Shown: in pieces, positions 8,638 to 16,407 of the stretch
Layout of the letters: each line of letters begins with the position of its first letter
Numbering within the stretch: the first letter of the stretch is position 1
DNA from: Merdiplasma sp964643295
GTDB taxonomy: Bacteria > Bacillota > Clostridia > Lachnospirales > Lachnospiraceae
Direction of reading: 5' to 3'
Length of the DNA stretch: 64,000 nucleotides
Assembly (NCBI GenBank): GCA_964643295.1
Contig: CAZXSN010000010.1
Span: forward strand, 1 to 64,000
Translations under genes and position numbers: made by a program
Notes under the pieces: generated by a model
What the model was told of the DNA's origin: nothing
The model's input: the letters and a program-made list of their open reading frames with translations, nothing else
Databases searched by the model: none

Positions 8638-8676
8638 AGCTGCAGCCGTATGCCTAAACGCGGCTGCAGCTTTTTT
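8638..8676 (+). terminator. Strong terminator after rloAB
   Basis: AGCTGCAGCCG (8638-8648) and CGGCTGCAGCT (8661-8671) make a perfect 11-bp stem followed by TTTTTT. Confidence 0.9.
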
Positions 8677-8885
8677 CTGCGCTGACCTAAAAAGGGACAG
8701 GAGCGGATCCAAGGGAGGTTTGTAAGATTAACGAAACGGATGATATGTGCGCCAGAAGGAGAAAGGATGGTTTTTAAAAGAGTCTGTCTGTATCATTCAT
8801 GAAGAGATCTTCCCAAAAGGAATCGAAAAACAGGATTAAGAAGAAAAAAGCTGAAAGGGATCACGCGGATGGGATCCATTTTTCA

Positions 8886-8914
8886 TTGCGCTTTCCCTTA
8901 TAGAGTGCTATCAT
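8886..8914 (+). promoter_or_regulatory. Possible promoter of the methyltransferase pseudogene
   Basis: TTGCGC (8886-8891), 17-bp spacer, TATCAT (8909-8914). AAGGAAGGGG near 8983 then precedes the GTG at 9002. The remaining part of the 8543-9001 gap shows nothing coding. Confidence 0.45.
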
Positions 8915-9001
8915 AAAAATGGGACGAATACCATCCATGAGGAAAAGTGCGATTCCTCATCGTTTCTCACACTGCTTTAAGATAAGGAAGGGGCCTTCAC
9001 A

Positions 9002-9838
9002 GTGAGCAGATCGGTGCCGCATATTGTGCAGTATCCAGGATCGAAAAGGAAACTCGCCCCGCAGATACTTTTCTTTATGCCTTCGCATTTTAAACGGCTT
9101 GTGGAACCCTTTGCCGGTATGGCAGCGGTCTCTACCGCGGCGGCGGGACAGAGGGCAGATTCTTTTTATCTTAACGGCCTGAATGAGCCGCTTGTAAATC
9201 TGCTTCAGGAGGCTGTCAATCACCCAGAGAGGCTTCTGGACGGGTATGCTGCGGTCTGGGATGAGCAGTTTGCCCGTGGGGATGACCAAGTCAAACATTT
9301 TTACGCTGTGCGTGACCGGTTTAATGCCGGGGAGAAAACGCCTGCCAGCCTGCTTTATCTGCTTGCACGATGCGTGAAAGGATCCGTAAGATATGGAAAA
9401 GACGGGAAATTCAACCAGTCTCCTGACAAAGAAGACACGGAACAAATCCTGTTAATTTATAACGAAACATTTTTGCCGTCTCGAACCTGCGGAAGGGAAA
9501 ACCACAGTTTACCGCCTTTGATTGCCGGGAGGTTCTTGACAGGGTAAAACCGGGTGATCTTGTTTACCTGGATCCACCCTATCACGGGTATCCAATACAA
9601 AGGATCACAGATAGCTGTATGGGACTTCGTTTTTTGAATTTTCGGACTCTCTGAAAATGCTGAATAAAAAAGGAGTCGATTATTTCCTAAGCTATGACGG
9701 CGGCTGCGGAGGGAAAGAATACGGACAGAAGCCCCGTGGGAACTTGGATGCAGGAAGGTACTGTTAAACGCCGGATTATCGACGCAGGCTCTTTTATTGG
9801 GAGAAAGCAGGGTCACTTACGAATCCCTCTTTATATGT
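9002..9838 (+). pseudogene. Decayed D12-class (Dam-type) adenine DNA methyltransferase
   Basis: From GTG 9002 the frame gives IVQYPGSKRKLAPQI and LVEPFAGMAAVS, the SAM-binding opening of D12-class adenine methyltransferases. It ends early at 9547. The rest of the family pattern continues in other frames: from about 9427 RRHGTNPVNL then, after an in-frame TAA at 9460, RNIFAVSNLRKGK and VKPGDLVYLDPPYHG (catalytic DPPY). From about 9588 another frame gives VSNTKDHR, a TAG, then FFEFSDSLKMLNKKGVDYF and LSYDGGCGGKEYG. From about 9742 a third shift gives VLLNAGLSTQALLLGES and VTYESLF, the normal C-terminus. So there are at least three frameshifts and two nonsense codons along a full-length gene. 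The relatives methylate adenine, often in GATC. The gene is clearly dead. Confidence 0.88.
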
Positions 9839-10365
9839 GAAGGCCTTGCGTCTTCCCTTTTCCTTTCATTTTACTTACTGTCTCAGGATTGAGAACGGAC
9901 AAACAACAGCCCTTTACAGAGGTAAGGATTTTGAGAAGAAGAGTCTGCTGCTGCGGGGCAGGGAACGTCAAACAGGAGGAAGAGATCACTTTTTAAAGAG
10001 ACAGATCGAGATGCTTCCAAACTTGAAAGCGTTTGATCCAGATCTGACGGCTTGTGCGGGGACGGGGAATATACTTCTTCTGGTTTTTGCCCGGGGACGG
10101 GAAGTTAATGAGCCTGGCTTTGGCAGCCTTCGTTCTTTCCCTCATTGACCTGCCTTTTCGCATCACAGGTGTTCCCTGCGGCGAGGAGTGTGTGAACGGC
10201 GGGCGCTCGTCCAGGGATGCTTCTTCCCTTCAAAGAAGCTGCATAGCCGTCTTTCAGGTTCTTTCTGCCTGACGCGGGTTTCACATCCCGGGACCTGGAA
10301 CGCGGGGAACAAATTTTTCAAAATTTGAAATTTCCTGAAGAAAAGGGAACCCCTGATTCGTTTAG
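9839..10365 (+). other. Gap of ~530 bp with no supportable gene
   Basis: Short open frames exist (for example 9837-10148) but none shows a domain, a ribosome site or sensible composition. It may be the remains of a restriction enzyme that accompanied the dead methyltransferase, but nothing in the sequence proves this. Confidence 0.4.
10316..10330. promoter_or_regulatory. Candidate operator before the sigma-factor operon
   Basis: TTTCAAA-A-TTTGAAA is a perfect 7-1-7 inverted repeat in an AT-rich patch about 35-50 bp before the sigma gene. Its position suits a regulator site or an autoregulated promoter; no regulator can be named. Confidence 0.35.
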
Positions 10366-10896
10366 TTGGCAGAAGAGGAGGTGGATGAGATCGAGAATGA
10401 GAAGAGGATCGAGCAGATGGTGGATCAGTATCAGAACCTGGTTCTGTCCGTCTGCTACAAGCTGACACGCGATTACTTCGCCGCGCAGGATCTGACACAG
10501 GAAACGTTTCTATCCGCCTATGAGCACCTCTCTGAGTTTGACGGCAGGAATGAAAAAGGGTGGCTGTGCCGGATTGCCGCCAATAAAAGTGTGGATTATC
10601 TGCGCAGGACGCAGAAGATGCTGCCGGTAGAGGATGAGAAACTCGAGCAGTTTCCTTCCGCGGCACCTCTTCCGGAGGAGAGTGCTCTGGAAAGCGACGT
10701 AAGGCGGGAACTGCTGGAAAACTGCCGGAAACTGCGCTTCCCCTATGATGAGGTCGCCTACCGCTATTTCTATCTGGGAGAGCCGCCCGGGGAGATCGCC
10801 CGGGAACTGGGCAAGAAGATCAAGACCGTGCAGACTCAGGTTTACCGGGCACGAAAGATGCTGCGTGTGATCTACCGCAGGACGGTCAGACTTTAG
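10366..10896 (+). CDS. ECF-type RNA polymerase sigma-70 factor
   Basis: A 176-residue sigma factor. Region 2 runs from about 20 to 85 (SVCYKLTRDYFAAQDLTQETF, then WLCRIAANKSVDYLRR). Region 4 from about 110 to 170 ends EIARELGKKIKTVQTQVYRARKML, the helix-turn-helix that reads the -35 box. The start is unsure: TTG 10366 lacks a close ribosome site, GTG 10381 abuts GAGGAG, and ATG 10417 has GAAGAGG nine bases upstream. The sigma core is complete from any of them. It forms an operon with the two following genes: the next starts 16 bp downstream. It directs polymerase to a small regulon, probably in response to envelope signals, by analogy with such trios. Confidence 0.85.
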   Translation: MAEEEVDEIENEKRIEQMVDQYQNLVLSVCYKLTRDYFAAQDLTQETFLSAYEHLSEFDGRNEKGWLCRIAANKSVDYLRRTQKMLPVEDEKLEQFPSAAPLPEESALESDVRRELLENCRKLRFPYDEVAYRYFYLGEPPGEIARELGKKIKTVQTQVYRARKMLRVIYRRTVRL

Positions 10897-10912
10897 AAAG
10901 AGGAGGATGCGC

Positions 10913-11389
10913 ATGGAAGAGGGCAGGACCAAATATCTGTCAGACGAGGAGCTTTCGTCGCTGATAGCACAGGTGGAAGAACAGGAACTTTTGCGGGCGC
11001 CTTCCTATTTAAAAGCGGAGACGATGGAGGCGATTGCCCGCAGCAGTGATTCAAAAAGGAAAAGCTTAGAAAGGATACCGGCAAAAAAGGAAGCTTTTGG
11101 TGGGTTTTACGGGGTACGATCCCGTTTGAAACTGCTCGGGTACAGCGTACAGGTGGGGGTGGTTTCGGCAGCGGCGATTGTACTGCTGGTTTTGTTCCCC
11201 ATGGAAAAATTCACCGCCCGTATGCAGACTTTTGAAACGGAACCGTTCTATGTCTCCCTGGAAAACTGCTTTGACCAGGTGTTTGATGGACTGCAGAAGG
11301 GAACCGGCAGTGTACTTGGTTTTTTAAGCGGAGAGGACCTGTTCGCGGATAAGGGACCGGATTTTTCCAGTGGGGTTTGGGGTATTTAG
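10913..11389 (+). CDS. Single-span membrane protein, likely anti-sigma factor
   Basis: A 158-residue protein. ATG 10913 is preferred over ATG 10907, because the latter directly touches the AGGAGG at 10901-10906 while 10913 has a 6-bp spacer. Residues 1-70 are charged and cytoplasmic, with an amphipathic LSDEELSSLIAQVEEQEL stretch. About 78-100 is one transmembrane helix (VGVVSAAAIVLLVLFPM). The rest is outside. No zinc-binding HxxxCxxC motif is present, so it is not a ZAS-type anti-sigma. The position right after an ECF sigma gene, size and topology are what support the anti-sigma role; it stays an inference. Confidence 0.55.
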   Translation: MEEGRTKYLSDEELSSLIAQVEEQELLRAPSYLKAETMEAIARSSDSKRKSLERIPAKKEAFGGFYGVRSRLKLLGYSVQVGVVSAAAIVLLVLFPMEKFTARMQTFETEPFYVSLENCFDQVFDGLQKGTGSVLGFLSGEDLFADKGPDFSSGVWGI

Positions 11390-11406
11390 GAAAGCGGGGT
11401 TTGAAG

Positions 11407-12255
11407 ATGAAGCGTAAGAGAAATCGAGTTGTTAACTTTTTACTGGCCTTTTTGCCAGGATGCGCAGAGATGTACATGGGCTTTATGAAAATGGGATTAA
11501 GCCTGATGATCCTGTTTTACGGACTGATTGCGTGTACCGTCTTTCTGCGGCTGGCGCCTTTGCTGTTTGTCACCCTGATCGTCTGGTTTTACAGCTTCTT
11601 CCATGCCAGAAATCTGGCGGCTCTGCCGGAAGAGGATCTTTTGAAGGTGCCGGACCGGTATCTGTTTATCCTGGGAGGAGAAAAGCTGCTGGGAGGAGAG
11701 AAGTTTCCGGACGGGGATCAGAGATTCCGGCGAATCTTTGCCGCTTTGCTGATCGTAGTCGGAGCTGTGCTGGTCATACAGGGGTTGGGAAGTGTGTTTT
11801 TCTGGCTTCTGCCGAATGACCATCTCCGCAGCATCTTTCAGCGGCTTACCGGGGCTGTTGTTCAGCTTGCCGTGGGAGCAGGAATCTTTGCCCTGGGCGT
11901 CTGGCTGATTCGGAGTAGAAAAAAGGAGCTGATGGAGACCGAACAGAAAGAGGAGGGCCGTCAGGCAGCACCGGAGAAGGCAGCAAAGAAAGAGAAACGG
12001 CAGGCAGAAAGATCAGAGAAGCAGGAAAAGCAGGAGAAATCGGAAAAGCCTGAAAAGCCGATAAAGCCCGTAAGGTCGGAAACCCTGGAGATCCCTGAAA
12101 AGTCTGATGAATCAGACAGCACAGATCTGACTAAACAGCCGCCGGGGCCGGTTTCCCCTGCCGGTACTGATGAGGCGGGCCAAGGAAACAGGGCAGAAAA
12201 ACAAAGCGAATCAGGCGAAACAGACAGACAGGATGTTCCCGCGGATACTCCGTGA
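11407..12255 (+). CDS. Multi-span membrane protein with Lys/Glu-rich tail, third gene of the sigma operon
   Basis: ATG 11407 is chosen (282 residues); a TTG further up would extend into the previous gene's end. Residues 5-70 hold two to three hydrophobic segments (FLLAFLPGCAEMYMGFMKMG, then LMILFYGLIACTVFL and LLFVTLIVWFYSFF), followed by a soluble loop with LILGGEK repeats and two more spans at about 112-170. Residues 185-282 are a charged low-complexity tail with EKQEKQEKSEKPEKP repeats. The opening resembles small membrane proteins annotated only as hypothetical in Lachnospiraceae. Its place after sigma and anti-sigma genes suggests a role in the same signal path. A terminator at 12300 closes the operon. 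Confidence 0.6.
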   Translation: MKRKRNRVVNFLLAFLPGCAEMYMGFMKMGLSLMILFYGLIACTVFLRLAPLLFVTLIVWFYSFFHARNLAALPEEDLLKVPDRYLFILGGEKLLGGEKFPDGDQRFRRIFAALLIVVGAVLVIQGLGSVFFWLLPNDHLRSIFQRLTGAVVQLAVGAGIFALGVWLIRSRKKELMETEQKEEGRQAAPEKAAKKEKRQAERSEKQEKQEKSEKPEKPIKPVRSETLEIPEKSDESDSTDLTKQPPGPVSPAGTDEAGQGNRAEKQSESGETDRQDVPADTP

Positions 12256-12299
12256 GAATCTTTCATGACTGCATAAGACGATAACAACCCGCATTTTCA

Positions 12300-12338
12300 G
12301 GATCCTTTCCGGTATTGGTTCGGGAAGGATCTTTTTTT
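12300..12338 (+). terminator. Terminator of the sigma-factor operon
   Basis: GATCCTTTCC (12301-12310) pairs with GGGAAGGATC (12322-12331) with a one-base bulge, followed by TTTTTTT. Confidence 0.85.
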
Positions 12339-12377
12339 GCGCCTGGAGGGCAGGGGGGAAATTCCCGGCCAAACGGC

Positions 12378-12406
12378 TTGCCCGGGATATCATCGTGTGG
12401 TAAAAT
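12378..12406 (+). promoter_or_regulatory. Promoter of the TPR lipoprotein gene
   Basis: TTGCCC (12378-12383), 17-bp spacer ending TGG (extended -10), TAAAAT (12401-12406). The rest of the 12256-12598 gap is the terminator above and an unremarkable leader. Confidence 0.6.
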
Positions 12407-12598
12407 AGCCCGGTAAACGAAACGGGAAAACGAAAGCTTTCCGGCAGCCGCGGGAAGGAACGTCTCTGGAAATGTCCAGGTTAGATGCAGAAAAAGGAAG
12501 CATCAGAACCGGCAAAGAAAAAGGGGGCAGCCGTTTCAGGCACGGAAAGCTTCCTGGACAGATGTCCTTTGGCGATGGTTGATAAAGTGGGGAGTTAC

Positions 12599-13654
12599 AT
12601 GGGGAAAAAACGATTGGCAGCGGCGCTGCTGATGCTTTGCATGGCCTTCTGGCTGGGCGGCTGTGAGAGCGATGCCGAGGGGGAACTGACACGGCAGGGA
12701 ATGGAGGCCGTTGAGAACCTGGACTATGAGGGAGCGCTGGCAAAATTTGAGCAGGCGCTTTCTGCCGGGGAGGATGAACTGCTGCTCTACCGGGGAGCGG
12801 GGATGGCCTATATGGGACTTGCCCAGTATGAACAGGCGGTGCGCTCTTTTGACAAAGCGTTAAGCTTCGCGGATTCCAAGATGCCGAATACGGTGGAGGA
12901 TCTTCTGTTATATAAGGCATCCGCGCAGTTTCGTCTGAAAGATTATGAGGCAACAGCGGCCACCTGTGACCAGCTGACCCGGGAGAATGAGGAGGGAAAT
13001 GTCAGCGCATTCTACCTGCGCGGCGCAAGTTATCTGTGCCTGGGATACCAGGATCGGGCCAGGGAGGATTTTGACCGGGCGGTGGCTTTAACGCCGGGGG
13101 ATTACACGCTTTACTTAAACATTTATGAAAGTTACGAGGCCCAGAATCTTTCCGGGATCGGAGATGAATATCTGCAGACAGCCTTAAGCATTGAACCGCA
13201 GGAAGCGAACGATTATTACTGCATCGGACAGATCTACTATTACCTGGAACAGTATGACCGGGCGCAGAGTGCGCTGATGACGCCTCTGGCGGAGGACTAT
13301 CTTCCGGCCATGAATCTGATGGGACGAATCTACCTGGCGCAGGAGGACTATGCGCGGGCCGAAAACATGTATGAGTCGATCCGGGAAAAGTTTGGGGAGA
13401 GCGGTGAGAGCTTCAATGGGCTGGCTTTGTGTGCGCTTGCCGCAGGAGAGTATGGACAGGCGCTTGAGTATATCGAACAGGGGCTGTCCCTGGATGACGA
13501 GAATGCCCGCCAGGAACTTTTGTTTAACGAGATTGTGGCATATGAGAGAATGCTGGATTTCGCCGCGGCACAGGAAAAGGCGCAGGAGTACGCGGCGCTG
13601 TATCCAACCGATGAGGCGGGACAGAAGGAACTGCAGTTTTTAAACACGCGGTAG
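12599..13654 (+). CDS. TPR-repeat lipoprotein
   Basis: A 351-residue protein. ATG 12599 sits after GTGGGGAG and starts a lipoprotein signal: MGKKRLAAALLMLCMAFWLGGC, lipobox LGGC. Longer in-frame starts (12485, 12575) would bury this signal. The body is a run of tetratricopeptide repeats: AEGELTRQGMEAVENLDYEGALAKFEQAL, LYRGAGMAYMGLAQYEQAVRSFDKAL and at least five more up to about residue 335. TPR lipoproteins hold or organise protein partners on the outer face of the membrane. The partner is unknown. The gene lies 45 bp before hflX and may be co-transcribed with it. Confidence 0.8.
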   Translation: MGKKRLAAALLMLCMAFWLGGCESDAEGELTRQGMEAVENLDYEGALAKFEQALSAGEDELLLYRGAGMAYMGLAQYEQAVRSFDKALSFADSKMPNTVEDLLLYKASAQFRLKDYEATAATCDQLTRENEEGNVSAFYLRGASYLCLGYQDRAREDFDRAVALTPGDYTLYLNIYESYEAQNLSGIGDEYLQTALSIEPQEANDYYCIGQIYYYLEQYDRAQSALMTPLAEDYLPAMNLMGRIYLAQEDYARAENMYESIREKFGESGESFNGLALCALAAGEYGQALEYIEQGLSLDDENARQELLFNEIVAYERMLDFAAAQEKAQEYAALYPTDEAGQKELQFLNTR

Positions 13655-13698
13655 GATGAGACCACAAAAACGCAGAAGGATGTTTTCTCGGAGGGAGT

Positions 13699-14943
13699 AT
13701 GGCAGAATTATACGAGACTGTGCAGGAGGCGGAAAGGGTGATCCTTGTGGGAGTCAGCCTGTCCGATGAGACGGAAGCGATAGAATCGCTGCAGGAGCTT
13801 CGTGCGCTGGCGGATACCGCGCGGGCTGTGACAGTCGGAGAGCTTCTGCAGAGCCGGGAGGCGATCCATCCGACGACGTATATCGGCAGCGGGAAGCTGG
13901 AGGAACTGAAAATGATGGTCGAGGCCTTAGATGCGACGGGCATCATCTGTGATGATGAACTCTCCCCCGTGCAGCTGCGGGAGCTTACCCGGGAGCTCGA
14001 CTGCAAGGTAATGGACCGCACTCTGCTGATTCTGGATATCTTTGCCGCGCGGGCTGTGACCAGTGAGGGTAAGATCCAGGTGGAACTTGCTCAACTGAAA
14101 TATCGTCTGGCCAGACTGGCCGGACTGGGAAAGTCGCTGTCCCGGCTGGGCGGCGGCATCGGAACCCGCGGGCCGGGCGAGAAAAAGCTGGAGACGGACC
14201 GGCGGGCGGTCAAGAGGCGGATCGCCTCCCTGCAGCGGGAACTGGAGCAGGTTGAAAAACACCGGGATCTGGTGCGGGAGCAGCGCAGGAAGAAAAGGAT
14301 CCCCGTCGCGGCCATCGTCGGCTACACGAACGCCGGAAAATCTACGCTGCTGAATGCCTTAACACAGGCGGGTGTGCTGGAGGAAGACCGGCTGTTTGCC
14401 ACGCTCGATCCGACCACGCGCGTATGGAAGCTGGAGGGAGGATCAGAGATTTACCTTACCGATACGGTGGGCTTTATCCGCAAGCTTCCGCATCATCTGG
14501 TGGAGGCGTTCGCGGGCACCCTGGAGGAAGCCGCCTTCGCGGATCTGATTCTGCATGTGGTGGATGCCTCCAGCCCGCAGATGGATAAACAGATGCATGT
14601 TGTGTACGAGACACTTACCCAGCTGGGCGTGAAGGAGCAGACCATTATCACACTGTTCAACAAGCAGGATCTGCTTGAGACACCTCCCGTTTTAAGGGAC
14701 TTTCGCGCCGACTATGTGCTCAGCATTTCCGCCCGCACGGGAGAGGGGCTTTCGGAATTGGAGCGTCTCCTGGAGCGGATCCTGACGGAAAGACAGATCT
14801 TAATCGAGCGGCTCTATGCGTATGAGGAGGCCGGGAAGATTCAGCTGATCCGCCGGTTCGGACAGCTTCTTACGGAGGAATACCGGGAGAACGGCATCTA
14901 TGTGAAGGCCTATGTGCCGCAGGAAATTTACGGAAGTGTTTGA
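13699..14943 (+). CDS. hflX: GTPase HflX, ribosome-splitting factor
   Basis: A 414-residue protein with the whole HflX layout. Residues 45-175 form the N-terminal domain with HPTTYIGSGKLEEL and GGGIGTRGPGEKKLETDRR. A coiled coil follows at 170-198 (KRRIASLQRELEQVEKH). The G domain has G1 GYTNAGKST at 208-215, DTVGFI as G3 and NKQD as G4. HflX binds the 50S subunit and splits stalled or heat-damaged ribosomes using GTP. The GGAGG at 13691-13696 fixes the start. A strong terminator follows directly. Confidence 0.95.
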   Translation: MAELYETVQEAERVILVGVSLSDETEAIESLQELRALADTARAVTVGELLQSREAIHPTTYIGSGKLEELKMMVEALDATGIICDDELSPVQLRELTRELDCKVMDRTLLILDIFAARAVTSEGKIQVELAQLKYRLARLAGLGKSLSRLGGGIGTRGPGEKKLETDRRAVKRRIASLQRELEQVEKHRDLVREQRRKKRIPVAAIVGYTNAGKSTLLNALTQAGVLEEDRLFATLDPTTRVWKLEGGSEIYLTDTVGFIRKLPHHLVEAFAGTLEEAAFADLILHVVDASSPQMDKQMHVVYETLTQLGVKEQTIITLFNKQDLLETPPVLRDFRADYVLSISARTGEGLSELERLLERILTERQILIERLYAYEEAGKIQLIRRFGQLLTEEYRENGIYVKAYVPQEIYGSV

Positions 14944-14950
14944 AAGGACA

Positions 14951-14987
14951 GGCACACATGCATGGATGTGTGCCCCCTTTCGTTTTT
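14951..14987 (+). terminator. Terminator of hflX
   Basis: GGCACACAT (14951-14959) and ATGTGTGCC (14966-14974) form a perfect stem with a 6-nt loop, followed by CCCTTTCGTTTTTT. Confidence 0.9.
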
Positions 14988-15052
14988 TGCACATGGCTTT
15001 TGTCTGGCCCCTGTTCTGGAAGGCTTATCTTTGCAAAGGCCTTTAAAATCCG

Positions 15053-16165
15053 TTACACTTTCGGCCATCCCGCATCGATACGGGCGATGAGTTTATCAAG
15101 AGGCTTCAGGCCGCTTAGGGAATCGTAGGCAGTCACACAGGAAGCTCCCTCCGCGGCGGCAAGCTGGACACACCGCAGGGGCGGGTATTCCAGGTCAATG
15201 GCAGCCTCTAAGAAAGCCGCGATGCTGGTATCCCCGGCGCCGGTGGCGGAGAGCACCCGTTCGGGAACATAACTTTTTTCAAAGTGTTCCAGACTTCCCC
15301 AGGATTCATACTGAGGACCGATTGTGCGCATCACTTCCGCGGAGGCAGTCTTTAAAAACATGCCCGCCGCGCCGCATTTGATGAGCACACATTTGGCGCC
15401 CCAGCTAATCAGGAGATTCGCCAGCGGACGAATGTCTTCCTCCACAGAAAGGATGGAGGTGATATCGCTGCTTCCGGCTTTTCTCTGCCAGGTATGATAT
15501 CGTTCAGGATCGATCATATAGCCCAGTTCTTCGATGCTGGGAACAAAGAAATCTACCCAGGGAAGCAGCGATCGCACGATCCTGGCCCAGTCTTCTTTGG
15601 CGGCATCCGAGCCTTCCTCGACCGCGGCCATGTCTAAAGAGGTGGTAAGCCCCAGTTCCTTTACTCTGCGGAAAAGCCGGAGAGTCTCTTCGGCACCGTT
15701 TTGATACATGGAACGCATCAGGGGCGGATAGCCGAAATGGAAATGGTCGGCCTTTGCGATACGGGCAAAGTCCAGATCCGCACAGCAAAACGTGGCGTTG
15801 CAGCCCATATCGTGCAGGAAGATGCGGTCAATGCCGGGAGGCGCTAAAATAATCGTAAACGAGGTCTGCTCACCCGCCGCATGGATCAGGTCCTTTTGCG
15901 CTCCCCATTTCGCGTAGATACTGTCGACGATGGAACCGAACGCGTCGTCAGCGATTTTCGCGATCAGCATGACATCCGCGCCCAGGAGTTTCAGCGCGAG
16001 GCCGGTATTGGAGACGGAGCCGCCGACGCTCACCGTCACGTTCTCCATGTTCAGAAGCTTTCCCGGCCGCAGAAGCTCGGAGATGCTTTTGTAGCCGGAA
16101 TCTGGGAATCCGGGCGTGATATCCAAGGACAGATGCCCGGCGGCGATGATTTTTTTCTTTTTCAT
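15053..16165 (-). CDS. PfkB-family sugar or nucleoside kinase
   Basis: A 370-residue protein on the minus strand. The start at 16165 follows GGAGG with an 8-bp spacer and opens MKKKKIIAAGHLSLDITPGF, the first ribokinase-fold strand. SVGGSVSNTGLALKLLGADV is the N-terminal PfkB signature region. LSATGAGDTSIAAFLEAA near residue 320 is the C-terminal signature with the catalytic Asp in GAGD. Family members phosphorylate the hydroxymethyl group of sugars or nucleosides with ATP. The substrate cannot be told here; at 370 residues it is longer than ribokinase (about 300). It is transcribed away from the alpha-galactosidase gene and may be independent of it. Confidence 0.85.
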   Translation of the reverse strand: MKKKKIIAAGHLSLDITPGFPDSGYKSISELLRPGKLLNMENVTVSVGGSVSNTGLALKLLGADVMLIAKIADDAFGSIVDSIYAKWGAQKDLIHAAGEQTSFTIILAPPGIDRIFLHDMGCNATFCCADLDFARIAKADHFHFGYPPLMRSMYQNGAEETLRLFRRVKELGLTTSLDMAAVEEGSDAAKEDWARIVRSLLPWVDFFVPSIEELGYMIDPERYHTWQRKAGSSDITSILSVEEDIRPLANLLISWGAKCVLIKCGAAGMFLKTASAEVMRTIGPQYESWGSLEHFEKSYVPERVLSATGAGDTSIAAFLEAAIDLEYPPLRCVQLAAAEGASCVTAYDSLSGLKPLDKLIARIDAGWPKV

Positions 16166-16407
16166 ATCTGGATCCTCCAGGGTTTTCCCTTCGCGGGGCT
16201 TAACAGTTTCCTTCATCTTAGCCGGATCCGGCCCAAAAGGCAAGGAAAAAAAGAAGGGATTTTTGCGGAAGTCAGCTTCCGGCTGTCCCTATCGGCAGAC
16301 GGGTAAGGACGGCGGGATTTTCAAGACTTCTCTGAAAAGACTGCCGGTAAGGCCATATACATACCATATCTGGCCGGAAACTGGCCGGGAAAGAAAGGAG
16401 CAGGCGT

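Noticed and set aside
9837..10148. Open frame after the methyltransferase pseudogene
   Set aside because: Considered as a partner restriction enzyme, but no motif or family pattern is visible.
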